This document shows positions 41,465-49,810 of a stretch of 64,000 bases of DNA, one piece after another. The DNA is taken from assembly GCF_000473105.1 (NCBI RefSeq), contig NZ_AXBB01000005.1:62001-126000 (forward strand). Direction: 5' to 3'. The notes under the pieces are model-generated. The model was not told the origin of the DNA. It saw only the letters and a program-made list of their open reading frames with translations, and did not search any database. Position numbers and translations under genes: made by a program. The DNA comes from Phaeobacter inhibens DSM 16374. GTDB lineage: Bacteria > Pseudomonadota > Alphaproteobacteria > Rhodobacterales > Rhodobacteraceae. Position 1 is the first letter of the stretch. The number at the start of each line of letters is the position of its first letter.

Positions 41465-42528
41465 AAGCGCACCCGTTCGTGGAAGAACACCTCGGCATCC
41501 AATCCTTCAACAAGGTAATCCTCAGGATGGGCGCAAAAAGCGGGCGCAAAGCGCTTTGCGCCAAGGCGCTTTAGCATCTTCACCTGATCGCGCAGGGGAG
41601 GATGCACGTTCCAACGTTGGAAATAGCCGCCCGGAACACTGCAAATGCCACGCGCATGGGCCGTCATATGGCCTGTGAATACAACATGGGCATCGCGCCC
41701 CAAACGGCCGCTTTCATGCCAGGCCTGCACATACCCCCAAGCGGCACCACCGTCGGCGTTGGGTGTATCGCAGATTAGGAAACGCGCTTGCTCCATCGGA
41801 CCACGGTCCAGAAGCGGAGCGATTTCTTGGGCATTGGCACTGACATTGCCACTGTTCAGCGCGGCGCGCAGCGTATCTTGGCACTCAGGGTCAAGCATTA
41901 CACTTTCAGGTCCGTAGCACCGGATCAGATGCAGCGCCATCTCACCTGCACGGCCAGACGGGGGCACAGGTAAAAGCACCTGACCCTGCACCCTGTCCAG
42001 CAGGGCATGCATCGCCTCAAGGCGTTGAGATTGCGGGACATCATCCAAATGATAAGAGCAATCCAAAATGGCTGTCGCAGCCGGAGGCGGCGCATCGAAG
42101 GAAAACCAATCAGATTCCTCAGACCAATCACCAGAATAGTAGAACCCTTCTCCCAGATCGAAGTGGAACCAAACACCGCCCATCGCGTGCCCATTGCGGC
42201 CCGTGGTCAGTGTTACGCCATCGATCACCGTCTGACCTTGTTCGGGCAACAGATGCACTTTAGCGGCAGGGGGAAGCGCCTTGGCAGTCTGCGCCGTGGC
42301 ATATATAGGCAGCCCTGCCTCCACAGCATAAGAGGCCCCGCCGATGTGATCAATGTGGTCGTGGGTGATGAACACAGCCTCGGCCCCCTCAAGCCAGAGG
42401 GGATCGAAATACGCGTTAGCCTCGGGGCCAAAGCCGCAATCAAGCAGCCAAATCCGATTATCCGAGGTCAGTTTTATGCATGCGGGACCTTTGTCCCCTA
42501 TGCCGGAAAGTAAACGTATGCTTTGCAT
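41461..42528 (-). CDS. Metallo-beta-lactamase-fold hydrolase, RNase J/beta-CASP-like layout
   Basis: 355 residues. The metal-binding motif THDHIDHIGG is at residues 55-64 (H56, H58, D60, H61). A later acidic ligand lies in FYYSGDWSEESDW near residue 130. The C-terminal half has LICDTPNADGG near residue 250 and VVFTGHMTAHARG near residue 285, in the style of beta-CASP nucleases and related phosphodiesterases. It is shorter than RNase J. In this cassette, phosphodiesterase action on a cyclic or diester phosphate before the two phosphatases would make sense, which is inference. It begins one base before the ABC ATPase stop codon. Confidence 0.85.
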   Translation of the reverse strand: MQSIRLLSGIGDKGPACIKLTSDNRIWLLDCGFGPEANAYFDPLWLEGAEAVFITHDHIDHIGGASYAVEAGLPIYATAQTAKALPPAAKVHLLPEQGQTVIDGVTLTTGRNGHAMGGVWFHFDLGEGFYYSGDWSEESDWFSFDAPPPAATAILDCSYHLDDVPQSQRLEAMHALLDRVQGQVLLPVPPSGRAGEMALHLIRCYGPESVMLDPECQDTLRAALNSGNVSANAQEIAPLLDRGPMEQARFLICDTPNADGGAAWGYVQAWHESGRLGRDAHVVFTGHMTAHARGICSVPGGYFQRWNVHPPLRDQVKMLKRLGAKRFAPAFCAHPEDYLVEGLDAEVFFHERVRL

Positions 42529-43578
42529 TTAATCCTCCCAAAAAGCCCAAGGAGTTGTAATTGTAAGGCCCAATTGGGTGCCGACCTCGAAACGGGCGCG
42601 GGTTTCGGCAAACAGGCGTGCACCGCAGTCGGTCACCGCTTCCAACAGGTATTTACCGCCCACATAGGTGACCCGCGCGACTTTGCTGCGCAGATCTCCT
42701 GTCTCGGTAATGGTCAGGTTTTCAGGGCGCAGACAGACATGGCTGACCTGCGCCTCCTGGCTTGCGGATTGCACTGCAACCTCGGCCCCCAGAATACGCG
42801 CCTGTTGCGCGTTTCCGCCGGATTTGTGCTCTTGCACCGGCACTACTGCGCCGCGCCCGACGAATTCTGCGACAAAGCGGTTCTTTGGCCGCTCGTAAAG
42901 GGTTTGCGGTGTATCGAATTGCTGAATGCGCCCTTGATCCATGACTGCAATCCTGTCGGCCATCGCCATGGCTTCGGTTTGATCATGAGTCACATAAACC
43001 ATCGTGGCGCCGGTACGCTCGTGGAAGTCGGTAAAGACGCCCTGCATCGTCGCGCGGAGTGCCACATCAAGGTTGGCCAAAGGCTCATCCAGCAGGACCG
43101 CGCAGGGGTCAGACACAAGGCAACGGGCCAAGGCTACCCGCTGCCTTTGCCCCCCCGAAAGGTCAGAAGGCATACGATCGGCATAGTCCACCAGCCCGGT
43201 TGAGGCCAAGGCGGCATCGGTCTGATTTGCGATTTCTGCCTTGGATAGTTTTCGGATCTCAAGCGGGTAGGATATATTGCGCCGCACAGACATATGCGGC
43301 CAAAGCGCATAGGATTGGAACACAAACCCGATTTTGCGCACCTCGGGGGGCAGGTTCGCGCCCGTCCGGGCGTTGGCCATTTCGCGCGTCCCGATGCGCA
43401 GGCGTCCGTAGCTGGGCGCTTCAAAACCTGCCAAGATCCGTAAAAGCGTGGTTTTGCCACAGCCCGATGGCCCCAAAAGCGCAATAAATTCGCCGTCGTC
43501 AAACCGCGTTGTAATGTCTTGTAGCGCAGGCGTACCTGCGAATGTCTTGCCAACGCCGGACAGGTCTATGTCTGCCAT
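42529..43578 (-). CDS. ABC transporter ATPase of Fe3+/2-aminoethylphosphonate/polyamine type
   Basis: 349 residues. Walker A is GPSGCGKTTLL near residue 35, the signature is LSGGQRQRVALARCL near residue 138, Walker B is AVLLDEPLANLD near residue 158, and the switch His is in VYVTHDQTEAMAMAD. The C-terminal TOBE-type domain follows from about residue 240. It powers the neighbouring two-domain permease. The closest types are FbpC, PotA and PhnT/AfuC; the last two transport phosphonate or sugar phosphates. Confidence 0.95.
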   Translation of the reverse strand: MADIDLSGVGKTFAGTPALQDITTRFDDGEFIALLGPSGCGKTTLLRILAGFEAPSYGRLRIGTREMANARTGANLPPEVRKIGFVFQSYALWPHMSVRRNISYPLEIRKLSKAEIANQTDAALASTGLVDYADRMPSDLSGGQRQRVALARCLVSDPCAVLLDEPLANLDVALRATMQGVFTDFHERTGATMVYVTHDQTEAMAMADRIAVMDQGRIQQFDTPQTLYERPKNRFVAEFVGRGAVVPVQEHKSGGNAQQARILGAEVAVQSASQEAQVSHVCLRPENLTITETGDLRSKVARVTYVGGKYLLEAVTDCGARLFAETRARFEVGTQLGLTITTPWAFWED

Positions 43579-45269
43579 GGGACAACTCCTTTGGGAAAGC
43601 GGCGTGATAACAACTGAATCAGCGCCATGAGGACGATGACGACAAGCACGATGGTCATCGCCAATGCGCTGGCCATGCCGGTTTCGCCGCTGTCATCGAG
43701 ATTGAAAATCACCACGCCAAGCGTCTCGGTGCCCGAGGACCACAAAAGCGCAGACACCGTGACTTCGTTGAACGCGGTGAGAAAGACAAGAATCGCCCCC
43801 GCCGCCGCAGCAGGTGCCGAAAGCGGAAAGATCACATCACGCAAACGCCGGTAAAGCGAAGCACCAACCGATTGCGCTGCCTCGTCCATCGCCGGATCAA
43901 ACTGTTTGAGGCTGGCCTGAACCGGACGGAACATGACCGCAAAGAAGCGCGCGATATAGGCCAGAAAAATAATCCAGATGGTGCCGTAAAGCGTGGCATC
44001 TGTGAAAGGCAGCTTGATCAGTAGCAAGATCATGGCAATCGACAAAACCACCCCCGGCAGCGCGTAGGGCAAGTCAAGCAGGCTATCGAACAGGCGGGCA
44101 AGCCGGTTCTTGCGCCTCTCCATCAGCCACGCCAGGGGGAAGCAAATCACGACAAGCACCAAGGATGCGCCCATTGCCAGCCCGAATGAGTTGGTAAACG
44201 CGCGTGATGTTGAGGGTTGCCGGAAAATCACCTCCTGCCACGACGCAATGCTGACCGTATCAAGGCGCAGCGGCACCCCGTAGGCGGGTATCAAGGAGGT
44301 GGCCAAAAGGCCAAACATCGGCAACACAAGGATGGCAAAAATCACCGCCCACAGAAGGATTTCAACAGGCAGGCGCGCCTTACCCAGCGGCAGAACTAAG
44401 GGGCGGGATGTGCTACCGACAAGGTGTAGCTTCTGACGGGTCTGGAAGAGACGTTGCAACAAAATACCGGCAACAGCCACAACCCCGATTAGCATCGCTA
44501 GAACCGAAACTTCGGCCAAGACCGTCGTCCCCATTCCCGCCAGCTTCTGATAGACAAGCGTCGGCAACGTCGCATAGCCTGCCGGAATGCCCAGCATCGC
44601 CGGAATGCCAAAATTGCCAAGAGCGGTCACAAAGGTGATTGCCGTACCGGCACCCAGACTGGGCAGGGTCAGCGGCAGCACCACTTGCCACCATATGCGC
44701 AACCCTTTCGCACCGCTGATACGGGCGGCCTCAACAACGTCTTGGGGGACAGATCGCAGGCCAGCGCGCAATGTCAGAAAAATGATCGACATATGCTGGA
44801 TGCCCAGAAGAAAAATAATCCCCTCAGGCGAATAGAGTGGCTGCGGCGCCCCAAGTGGAGGCGCGATGCCCAGCGTTTTCAACAGAGCCGACGAAGGCCC
44901 CATAATCTGGACCCAAGACAGCGCGGTAATCTGCGGCGGGATCATCATTGGGATCATCAGGCAGAAAACCAGCGCCGCCTTCGCCCTCAGGTCTGTCAGC
45001 GCGACGAGAAATGCAAAAGCAGATCCCAGCACCAAAGATACCAAAGTGCCACAACCAGCCGTGATCAAAGAATGTTTAAGCGCGCTCAAGGTTGAGGGCT
45101 GCGCCAGCACATCGCGCATCAGGGTAAGGCTGGGGTCCCCTTGATACGTGACGCCCTCGACAAAAAGGCGCAACACTGGGGCAAGCGTCAGACAGATCGC
45201 GACGACCAGAATAGCAGAGAGCAGCCGGGCCTCGGACCGGCTGCCTCCGTTGTATTGTGCGGCAAACAT
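43566..45269 (-). CDS. ABC transporter permease, two fused membrane domains
   Basis: 567 residues with about twelve helices in two halves. Each half has the coupling EAA loop: VEAARISGAKGLRIWWQVVLPLTLPSL near residue 185 and MDEAAQSVGASLYRRLRDVIFPLSAPA near residue 460. Fused permeases of this kind occur in Fe3+ (FbpB/SfuB) and phosphorylated-solute (AfuB) systems. Its ATG overlaps the TAA of the binding-protein gene, and its 3' end overlaps the ATPase gene by 13 bases. Confidence 0.94.
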   Translation of the reverse strand: MFAAQYNGGSRSEARLLSAILVVAICLTLAPVLRLFVEGVTYQGDPSLTLMRDVLAQPSTLSALKHSLITAGCGTLVSLVLGSAFAFLVALTDLRAKAALVFCLMIPMMIPPQITALSWVQIMGPSSALLKTLGIAPPLGAPQPLYSPEGIIFLLGIQHMSIIFLTLRAGLRSVPQDVVEAARISGAKGLRIWWQVVLPLTLPSLGAGTAITFVTALGNFGIPAMLGIPAGYATLPTLVYQKLAGMGTTVLAEVSVLAMLIGVVAVAGILLQRLFQTRQKLHLVGSTSRPLVLPLGKARLPVEILLWAVIFAILVLPMFGLLATSLIPAYGVPLRLDTVSIASWQEVIFRQPSTSRAFTNSFGLAMGASLVLVVICFPLAWLMERRKNRLARLFDSLLDLPYALPGVVLSIAMILLLIKLPFTDATLYGTIWIIFLAYIARFFAVMFRPVQASLKQFDPAMDEAAQSVGASLYRRLRDVIFPLSAPAAAAGAILVFLTAFNEVTVSALLWSSGTETLGVVIFNLDDSGETGMASALAMTIVLVVIVLMALIQLLSRRFPKGVVPWQT

Positions 45270-46237
45270 TACTCAGCGCCGAAAAGCTCTGAGAATTTGG
45301 CTTTGTTGGCATCTGCGTTTGCGAGCGCTTCGGCAGGATCAAAGGCCATCAACTTGATGTCATCGCGCGCGGGGAAACCTGCGGGGACACCCATGCCGTC
45401 GCGAGCCGGGATATAGCCCATATCCAGAACCAGGTCCTGACCGTCTTCGCTCAGCAAGAAGTCGACAAACTTCTCTGCGCCCGCAACGTTCTTGGCAGAG
45501 GACAAGATCGCAACCGGCTCAGTCACATAGGAGACGCCTTCCTCAGGGAAAACGAACTCTACTGGCGACCCATCGGCCTTGTTGCGGATCGCGAGGAAGT
45601 CCACGACCATGCCGTAGGGTTTTTCGCCCGAGGCGACGGCCTTGAACGTACCACCATTGCCGCCCTGTGCGCGCACCCCGTTGGCGGCAAGGCCTTCGTA
45701 GTAGTCCCAGCCCAAGCTGTCGTCGCTTGTGAGCGTGGCAAGGTGGATCAACGCGGCACCGGAATACAGAGGTGATGGCATTGCGATCTGACCCTTGATT
45801 GAGGCGTCAGAAAGGTCGCCCCAAGATGTCGGTGCGGTTTCAACGCCGGTATTGTAGACAAGGCCGGTCGTGATCAGTTTGGTGGAGTAGTAAAACCCCT
45901 TGGGTGAGAAGAGGGCTGCGTCGTAGTTCTCGGCTTCGGGGGAGCTATAGGCATTCAGCAGGCCCTGTTGTGCCATGCCTTCAAGGGTTACGGTGTCTGC
46001 GATCAAAAGCACGTCAGGCTGCGGGTTACCGGCTTCGATCTCCGCGCGCAGGCGTGCCATCAGCTTGGTCGTGCCATCACGCACCCAATCGACTTCAGTG
46101 CCGGGGTTGGCTGCCATAAAGGCATCAACCGTGCGCTGCGCGTCAGCATTGGGTTGCGAGGTGTAAAGGGTGATCGTGTCGGCAATGGCTGTGCTGGCCA
46201 AGAGCGCGAAAGCGGAGGATGTGAGGACGGACTTCAT
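45269..46237 (-). CDS. ABC transporter periplasmic binding protein, Fe3+/AEP/sugar-phosphate type
   Basis: 322 residues. Signal peptide MKSVLTSSAFALLASTAIA, then DTITLYTSQPNADAQRTVDAFMAANPG. Mature features include KLMARLRAEIEAGNPQPDVLLIADTVTLE near residue 57 and FSPKGFYYSTKLITTGLVYN near residue 108. This fold covers iron(III) binders (FbpA/FutA), 2-aminoethylphosphonate binders (PhnS) and hexose-phosphate binders (AfuA). The paired Tyr residues expected in iron binders are not clear to me, which, with two phosphatases downstream, favours a phosphorylated ligand. The ligand remains inferred. Confidence 0.9.
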   Translation of the reverse strand: MKSVLTSSAFALLASTAIADTITLYTSQPNADAQRTVDAFMAANPGTEVDWVRDGTTKLMARLRAEIEAGNPQPDVLLIADTVTLEGMAQQGLLNAYSSPEAENYDAALFSPKGFYYSTKLITTGLVYNTGVETAPTSWGDLSDASIKGQIAMPSPLYSGAALIHLATLTSDDSLGWDYYEGLAANGVRAQGGNGGTFKAVASGEKPYGMVVDFLAIRNKADGSPVEFVFPEEGVSYVTEPVAILSSAKNVAGAEKFVDFLLSEDGQDLVLDMGYIPARDGMGVPAGFPARDDIKLMAFDPAEALANADANKAKFSELFGAE

Positions 46238-46259
46238 AGGGCTCTCCTGAAGGTTATTT

Positions 46260-46271
46260 TTTCGAACGAAA
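46260..46271. promoter_or_regulatory. TTTCG/CGAAA inverted repeat in the DeoR divergent promoter
   Basis: TTTCG-AA-CGAAA lies 23 bases before the binding-protein ATG. TTTCG-type repeats are common in DeoR-family operators. Function is by analogy. Confidence 0.5.
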
Positions 46272-46314
46272 GCATTTTGCGAGTCGCCTTATCGCTGAGA
46301 ACCTTGACAGGTTT

Positions 46315-46325
46315 GTAACAGTTAC
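46315..46325. promoter_or_regulatory. GTAAC-A-GTTAC palindrome in the DeoR divergent promoter
   Basis: A perfect 5-bp inverted repeat just after a TTGACA hexamer at 46304-46309, so it overlaps a likely plus-strand promoter of the DeoR gene. Confidence 0.4.
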
Positions 46326-46408
46326 TTGAAGGTTATATTTATATTGCAGTGCGCCGCCGAGTTTCCTAACATTATGGAAAAATTGATATTTTATTAGAGG
46401 ACCCTGCC

Positions 46409-47173
46409 GTGAAAAGGGGTGTTACCCAGCGAAGAGATACGATCATATCGCTATTGTCAGAGAATGATATGCTTTCGGCTATGGATCTTTCGTTCGAACT
46501 TGATGTCTCTGTTCAAACGATCCGCGCAGATCTACGGGATCTGGATGAGGCCGGCTTGGTACAGCGGCGTAATGGTACCGTGCGACTGCGCCAACAAAGC
46601 GAAAATATCGGCTATCTGCCACGCGAAGGGATTGCACGGCAGGAAAAGCAACGAATTGCTTTATCAGTCAAGAACTTGATCCCAGATGGTGCGCGCTTGG
46701 CTTTGGGCACCGGCACGACAGTAGAGACATGCGCGCGTTTTTTGGCCTCGCACAAGGACCTATTTGTGGCCTCCAACAGCATTCACGCGGTCTGCGCTCT
46801 GCAACATGCTCAGGGCGTTGCGGTTGAACTGGCAGGTGGGGCTGTCCGAATGCGCGACCTGGATATGATTGGGACGCCTGCACTTGAATTTTTTTCTAAA
46901 TTCAATGTGGACTATGCCGTGTTCAGCTGCGGCGGCCTGTCGGAGACCGGCAGAGTAATGGATTATAATTCTGACGAAGTAACCGCACGCACAGCTATCG
47001 CCAATTGCGCTAAAAATAGCATTCTGGTTATGGATAGCACAAAGAACGGGTTGGATTTGACCTGTCAGACTGGGAATGTCTGGGACTTTGACGTTGTGGT
47101 CACAGGTGCAACCTTTTCAAAGCCAATTCTACAAAGTTGTGCGCGACATGGTTGCCGCGTCATTCAAATATGA
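46409..47173 (+). CDS. DeoR/GlpR-family transcriptional repressor
   Basis: 254 residues from a GTG start with GAGG seven bases before it. The N-terminal helix-turn-helix is typical: RRDTIISLLSENDMLSAMDLSFELDVSVQTIRADLRDLDEAGLVQRRNG at residues 8-56. The C-terminal DeoRC sensor domain has LALGTGTTVETCARFL near residue 94 and VFSCGGLSETGRVMDYNSDEV near residue 170. DeoR proteins usually respond to phosphorylated sugars or nucleosides. It is divergent from the ABC/hydrolase operon and most likely controls it, which supports a phosphorylated compound as the cassette's substrate. Confidence 0.93.
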   Translation: MKRGVTQRRDTIISLLSENDMLSAMDLSFELDVSVQTIRADLRDLDEAGLVQRRNGTVRLRQQSENIGYLPREGIARQEKQRIALSVKNLIPDGARLALGTGTTVETCARFLASHKDLFVASNSIHAVCALQHAQGVAVELAGGAVRMRDLDMIGTPALEFFSKFNVDYAVFSCGGLSETGRVMDYNSDEVTARTAIANCAKNSILVMDSTKNGLDLTCQTGNVWDFDVVVTGATFSKPILQSCARHGCRVIQI

Positions 47174-47419
47174 CGATGGGATAATTCTGCGGGTATCTGG
47201 CGAATTTTAGGCTTGGCGTAAAAGAGGGATGCTCCAAACAAAAACACCTACCGCCGATCCATACGAGCTTCGTTATGTGCGCAAATAAGACATTCAATGC
47301 GGATGGCTCCAAGGGGCACTCTGGGTCGTTCGCATAACTTTGCCAAGGTCGCTTCTCTAATTGGGTGTTTGGGTCAAGCTCGTTTTCCTTGATCGCTGGG
47401 TCATTGTCACTCATCCGGG

Positions 47420-47901
47420 TCACATGTCTCTTCGCAGTCTGATTGATGCTCTGTTGGCATCGTGCAGCATGATCCCGAGCAGATCGGCTTGGCGGGCCAA
47501 ACTCAGCTTGTGGTCGCGGTTGGTCATTTCTTTACGCTCCCCAACAGACCGGCCTTGGCGAGCGCTTCGCGCAAAAAACCGTTTTCCAGCGTCAACTGGC
47601 CAATCTTCGCGTGCAACGATTTGACATCGATCTCGGGCTCCTTCGACGCCTTCGGCTTGTCGTCAAAAACGTCTGTCACGCCGTCTAGGAGCTGGTCTCT
47701 CCATTGCTTGATCTGGTTTGGATGAACGTCAAACTGCGTCGCCAATTCGCTCATCGTTTCGTCGCCCTTCAAAGCTGACAATGCGACTTTCGCCTTGAAT
47801 GCCGGGCTGTGGTTCCGTCTGGGTCGTCTTGCCATCGTTGCTCCTTCGTCCCGGCACGCCGCCGGATCAGGAGCGGAAAATCCACCTAGCTCAACTGTTC
47901 A
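47420..47901 (-). mobile_element. Truncated IS3-type element
   Basis: A complete orfA-like gene (47524-47835) is followed by only the first 35 codons of orfB: MTNRDHKLSLARQADLLGIM, then an unrelated tail and stop at 47420. The right edge is probably near TGAACAGTTGAGC (read inward from 47901). The left part with the DDE domain is missing, so it cannot move by itself. Confidence 0.75.
47524..47835 (-). CDS. IS3-type transposase OrfA (helix-turn-helix protein)
   Basis: 103 residues: MARRPRRNHSPAFKAKVALSALKGDETMSELATQFDVHPNQIKQWRDQLLDG is the typical OrfA DNA-binding start, followed by a leucine-zipper-like IDVKSLHAKIGQLTLENGFLREAL. It binds IS ends and normally works as a fusion with OrfB. Its TGA overlaps the ATG of the OrfB fragment. 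Confidence 0.92.
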   Translation of the reverse strand: MARRPRRNHSPAFKAKVALSALKGDETMSELATQFDVHPNQIKQWRDQLLDGVTDVFDDKPKASKEPEIDVKSLHAKIGQLTLENGFLREALAKAGLLGSVKK

Positions 47902-48295
47902 TATTTCTCGGGCCACCTCTTGTGATCGTACTGGGAGCTCGACCTCGAAACAGAGGTAGCCCAACTACGCATACTATCTGCGCTTCGCTGCCCTTGGTGC
48001 TGTCCGCAGCATCACCTGAGACAGCTTAGCCCTGCCGAGCGTCCGCTTCGGGGAATAACTGACCATGGAATTTTGCACCGACAGCATCATGGCACCCGCG
48101 GCCATGTCTATGTCCGCTCCGGGCTGGCTGGCGTCCTCTCCGGGCTGGCTGGCGTCCTCTGAGGACCGGGAACATGTGCGCGCACGCTGCAACCCTGCTG
48201 GTGCATCGCCGCAAGGCAGCAAGAACCCTCTTTGACCGATGCTGCAGTTTACATAAAGGTCTGCTACGCTGCCATGATCGAACTTGGAGAAGCCT
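47902..48295. other. Intergenic stretch with a 21-bp tandem repeat, no supported gene
   Basis: 394 bases between the truncated IS and the small membrane-protein gene. A minus-strand frame of 82 codons lies at 47974-48222, but it has no recognisable family and spans the repeat at 48118-48159, so I do not call it a gene. Confidence 0.5.
48118..48159. repeat. 21-bp direct tandem repeat, two copies
   Basis: TCCGGGCTGGCTGGCGTCCTC occurs twice without a gap at 48118-48138 and 48139-48159. The unit length is a multiple of three. Confidence 0.95.
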
Positions 48296-48631
48296 ATGGA
48301 TGATCAGCACCCAAACGCTGAACGCGCATACACCCGAAAACAATGGAAGCGGGCAGTCAATTTGTCAGCTGTTCTTGGTTGGCTGTCGATAGCGGTTCCT
48401 ATTTCTGCCGGTATGAACAGTGCCGGACTTCTCCAATTCTTCAACATACTGATTTGGGCCGCAGCCATCGGCCTCCCGATTGCATTTATTGCGAGCTGGC
48501 TAATTGCGGCTCCGATACTCAACAGACTAATGCGAAAGAATATTTCTTGGTTTCAGGCTGTAATTTGGGGAGGGGCGATCATGTTTCTCGCAGCTCTGGC
48601 AAGCATTGCAATTGGTCTTGTCACGCTTTCG
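48296..48631 (+). pseudogene. Small membrane-protein gene cut by an IS3-type element
   Basis: The ATG at 48296 follows TTGGAG. The protein (MDDQHPNAERAYTRKQWKRA) has three membrane helices (LSAVLGWLSIAVPISAG, FFNILIWAAAIGLPIAFIASWL, AVIWGGAIMFLAALASIAIGLV). At 48632 the IS begins, and the frame then runs into IS sequence until 48733. After the IS, the same frame continues from 49825 as SNRDRSSLSSFVEF and stops at 49869. The uninterrupted protein would have had about 126 residues. I do not recognise the family. Confidence 0.7.
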
Positions 48632-48650
48632 TGCCGCTCCAAGTGCTCGT

Positions 48651-49508
48651 TTAAGCCACCTTCCGTTCGAAAGCGACCGGGCTTATCCAGCCCAGTGCTG
48701 AGTGACGGCGTCGTGGATTGTAGAACCCGTTGATGTATTCGAAGATTGCCATCTCAGCCTTCCGCCGTGTCTCCCAAGGATGCCGCCAGATCAGCTCCGC
48801 CTTGATCGTCTTAAAGAAGGTTTCGACGGCAGCATTGTCGTAACAATTACCCTTGCCGCTCATGGACACCTTAAAGCCGTGCTGGCGCAGGATCTTCTGA
48901 TAATCATGAGAACAATATTGCGATCCGCGATCGGTGTGGTGGATGCAGTCCTTGGGCGGTTGCCGGAACGCGATGGCCATGTTCAACGCTCGGATTGCCA
49001 AGTCGCGTTTCATGCGGTTGCTAACGGCCCAACCGATTACCCGCCTGGAATGTAGGTCCAGGATAACAGCCAAATACAACCAGCCTTCGCGCGTCCAGAC
49101 ATAGCTGATGTCACCCGCCCATTTCTGGTTTTGTTTATCAGCGTTGAAGTCACGATCCAGCAGGTTGGGTGCTATATTGAGCTTATGATCGCTGTCAGTG
49201 GTCACCTTGTGTTTGCGGGTCCGAACAACAGATATGCCGTTCTGACGCATCAATCTGCCCACACGGCGATGGCCAACATCCAAGCCGATCTCCTTCAGCT
49301 CTTCGGTCATACGCGGCCTGCCATAACTGCCTAAACTGAGACGCGACTGTTCTTTGATATGCGCCAGCGTGACCAGGTCAGATCGCTGTCTGCGGCTGGC
49401 TGGCCGACTGCGGAACGCACGCAAACCGCGCAGGCTGACATCCATAACCTGACACAGGCGCGCTGCCGGAAACGCATCCCGGTGTTCTTCGATGAACCTA
49501 AACCTCAT
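48651..49508 (-). CDS. IS3-family transposase OrfB (DDE integrase domain)
   Basis: 285 residues. The DDE catalytic core is visible: WAGDISYVWTREGWLYLAVILDLHSRRVIGWAV (first Asp near residue 132), HHTDRGSQYCSHDYQKIL (second Asp) and CYDNAAVETFFKTIKAEL (Glu), ending in the YINGFYNPRRRHSALGWISP tail. It starts inside the end of orfA (ATGA-type overlap). Normal activity needs an OrfA-OrfB fusion by frameshifting. The catalytic residues are intact. Confidence 0.96.
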   Translation of the reverse strand: MRFRFIEEHRDAFPAARLCQVMDVSLRGLRAFRSRPASRRQRSDLVTLAHIKEQSRLSLGSYGRPRMTEELKEIGLDVGHRRVGRLMRQNGISVVRTRKHKVTTDSDHKLNIAPNLLDRDFNADKQNQKWAGDISYVWTREGWLYLAVILDLHSRRVIGWAVSNRMKRDLAIRALNMAIAFRQPPKDCIHHTDRGSQYCSHDYQKILRQHGFKVSMSGKGNCYDNAAVETFFKTIKAELIWRHPWETRRKAEMAIFEYINGFYNPRRRHSALGWISPVAFERKVA

Positions 49509-49780
49509 GGCTTTTGGCTCGCGAAGAACTGCGTTGCTTTTTTTAGGATGTCCCGCTCCTCCTTGAGAATGCGGTTCTCACGCCTAAGCCGGTCATTCTC
49601 TTGAGCAAGGCTCAAATCTTCTTTCGACACCACGTCTGTATCTCTGTGCGCGGTGATCCATTTGTTCAGCGTCGACATACCGACGCCAAGATCATCCGCC
49701 ACCTGCTTACGCGTTAGCCCGCTGGTTAACGCAATCCGCACCGCATCTTGGCGAAATTCGTCCGTCCGTTTTAGTCCCAT
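49505..49780 (-). CDS. IS3-family transposase OrfA
   Basis: 91 residues: RTDEFRQDAVRIALTSGLTRKQVADDLGVGMSTLNKWI is the helix-turn-helix, and LSLAQENDRLRRENRILKEERDILKKATQFF the leucine-zipper dimer segment. The ATG follows GGAGATGAACT-type spacing. It overlaps OrfB by four bases. Confidence 0.95.
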   Translation of the reverse strand: MGLKRTDEFRQDAVRIALTSGLTRKQVADDLGVGMSTLNKWITAHRDTDVVSKEDLSLAQENDRLRRENRILKEERDILKKATQFFASQKP

Positions 49781-49810
49781 AGTTCATCTCCTTTGGTGCA
49801 GTAAATGCTA

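Noticed and set aside
45269-46237. Calling the ABC system an iron(III) transporter
   Set aside because: Family resemblance alone also covers phosphonate and sugar-phosphate systems; the phosphatase neighbours and DeoR regulator argue against iron, so the cargo is left open.
47160-47423. An 87-codon minus-strand frame after the DeoR gene
   Set aside because: No ribosome site or family; part of it overlaps the truncated IS. Not supported as a gene.
47974-48222. An 82-codon minus-strand frame over the tandem repeat
   Set aside because: Low-complexity sequence created partly by the 21-base repeat; no start signal and no recognised family.
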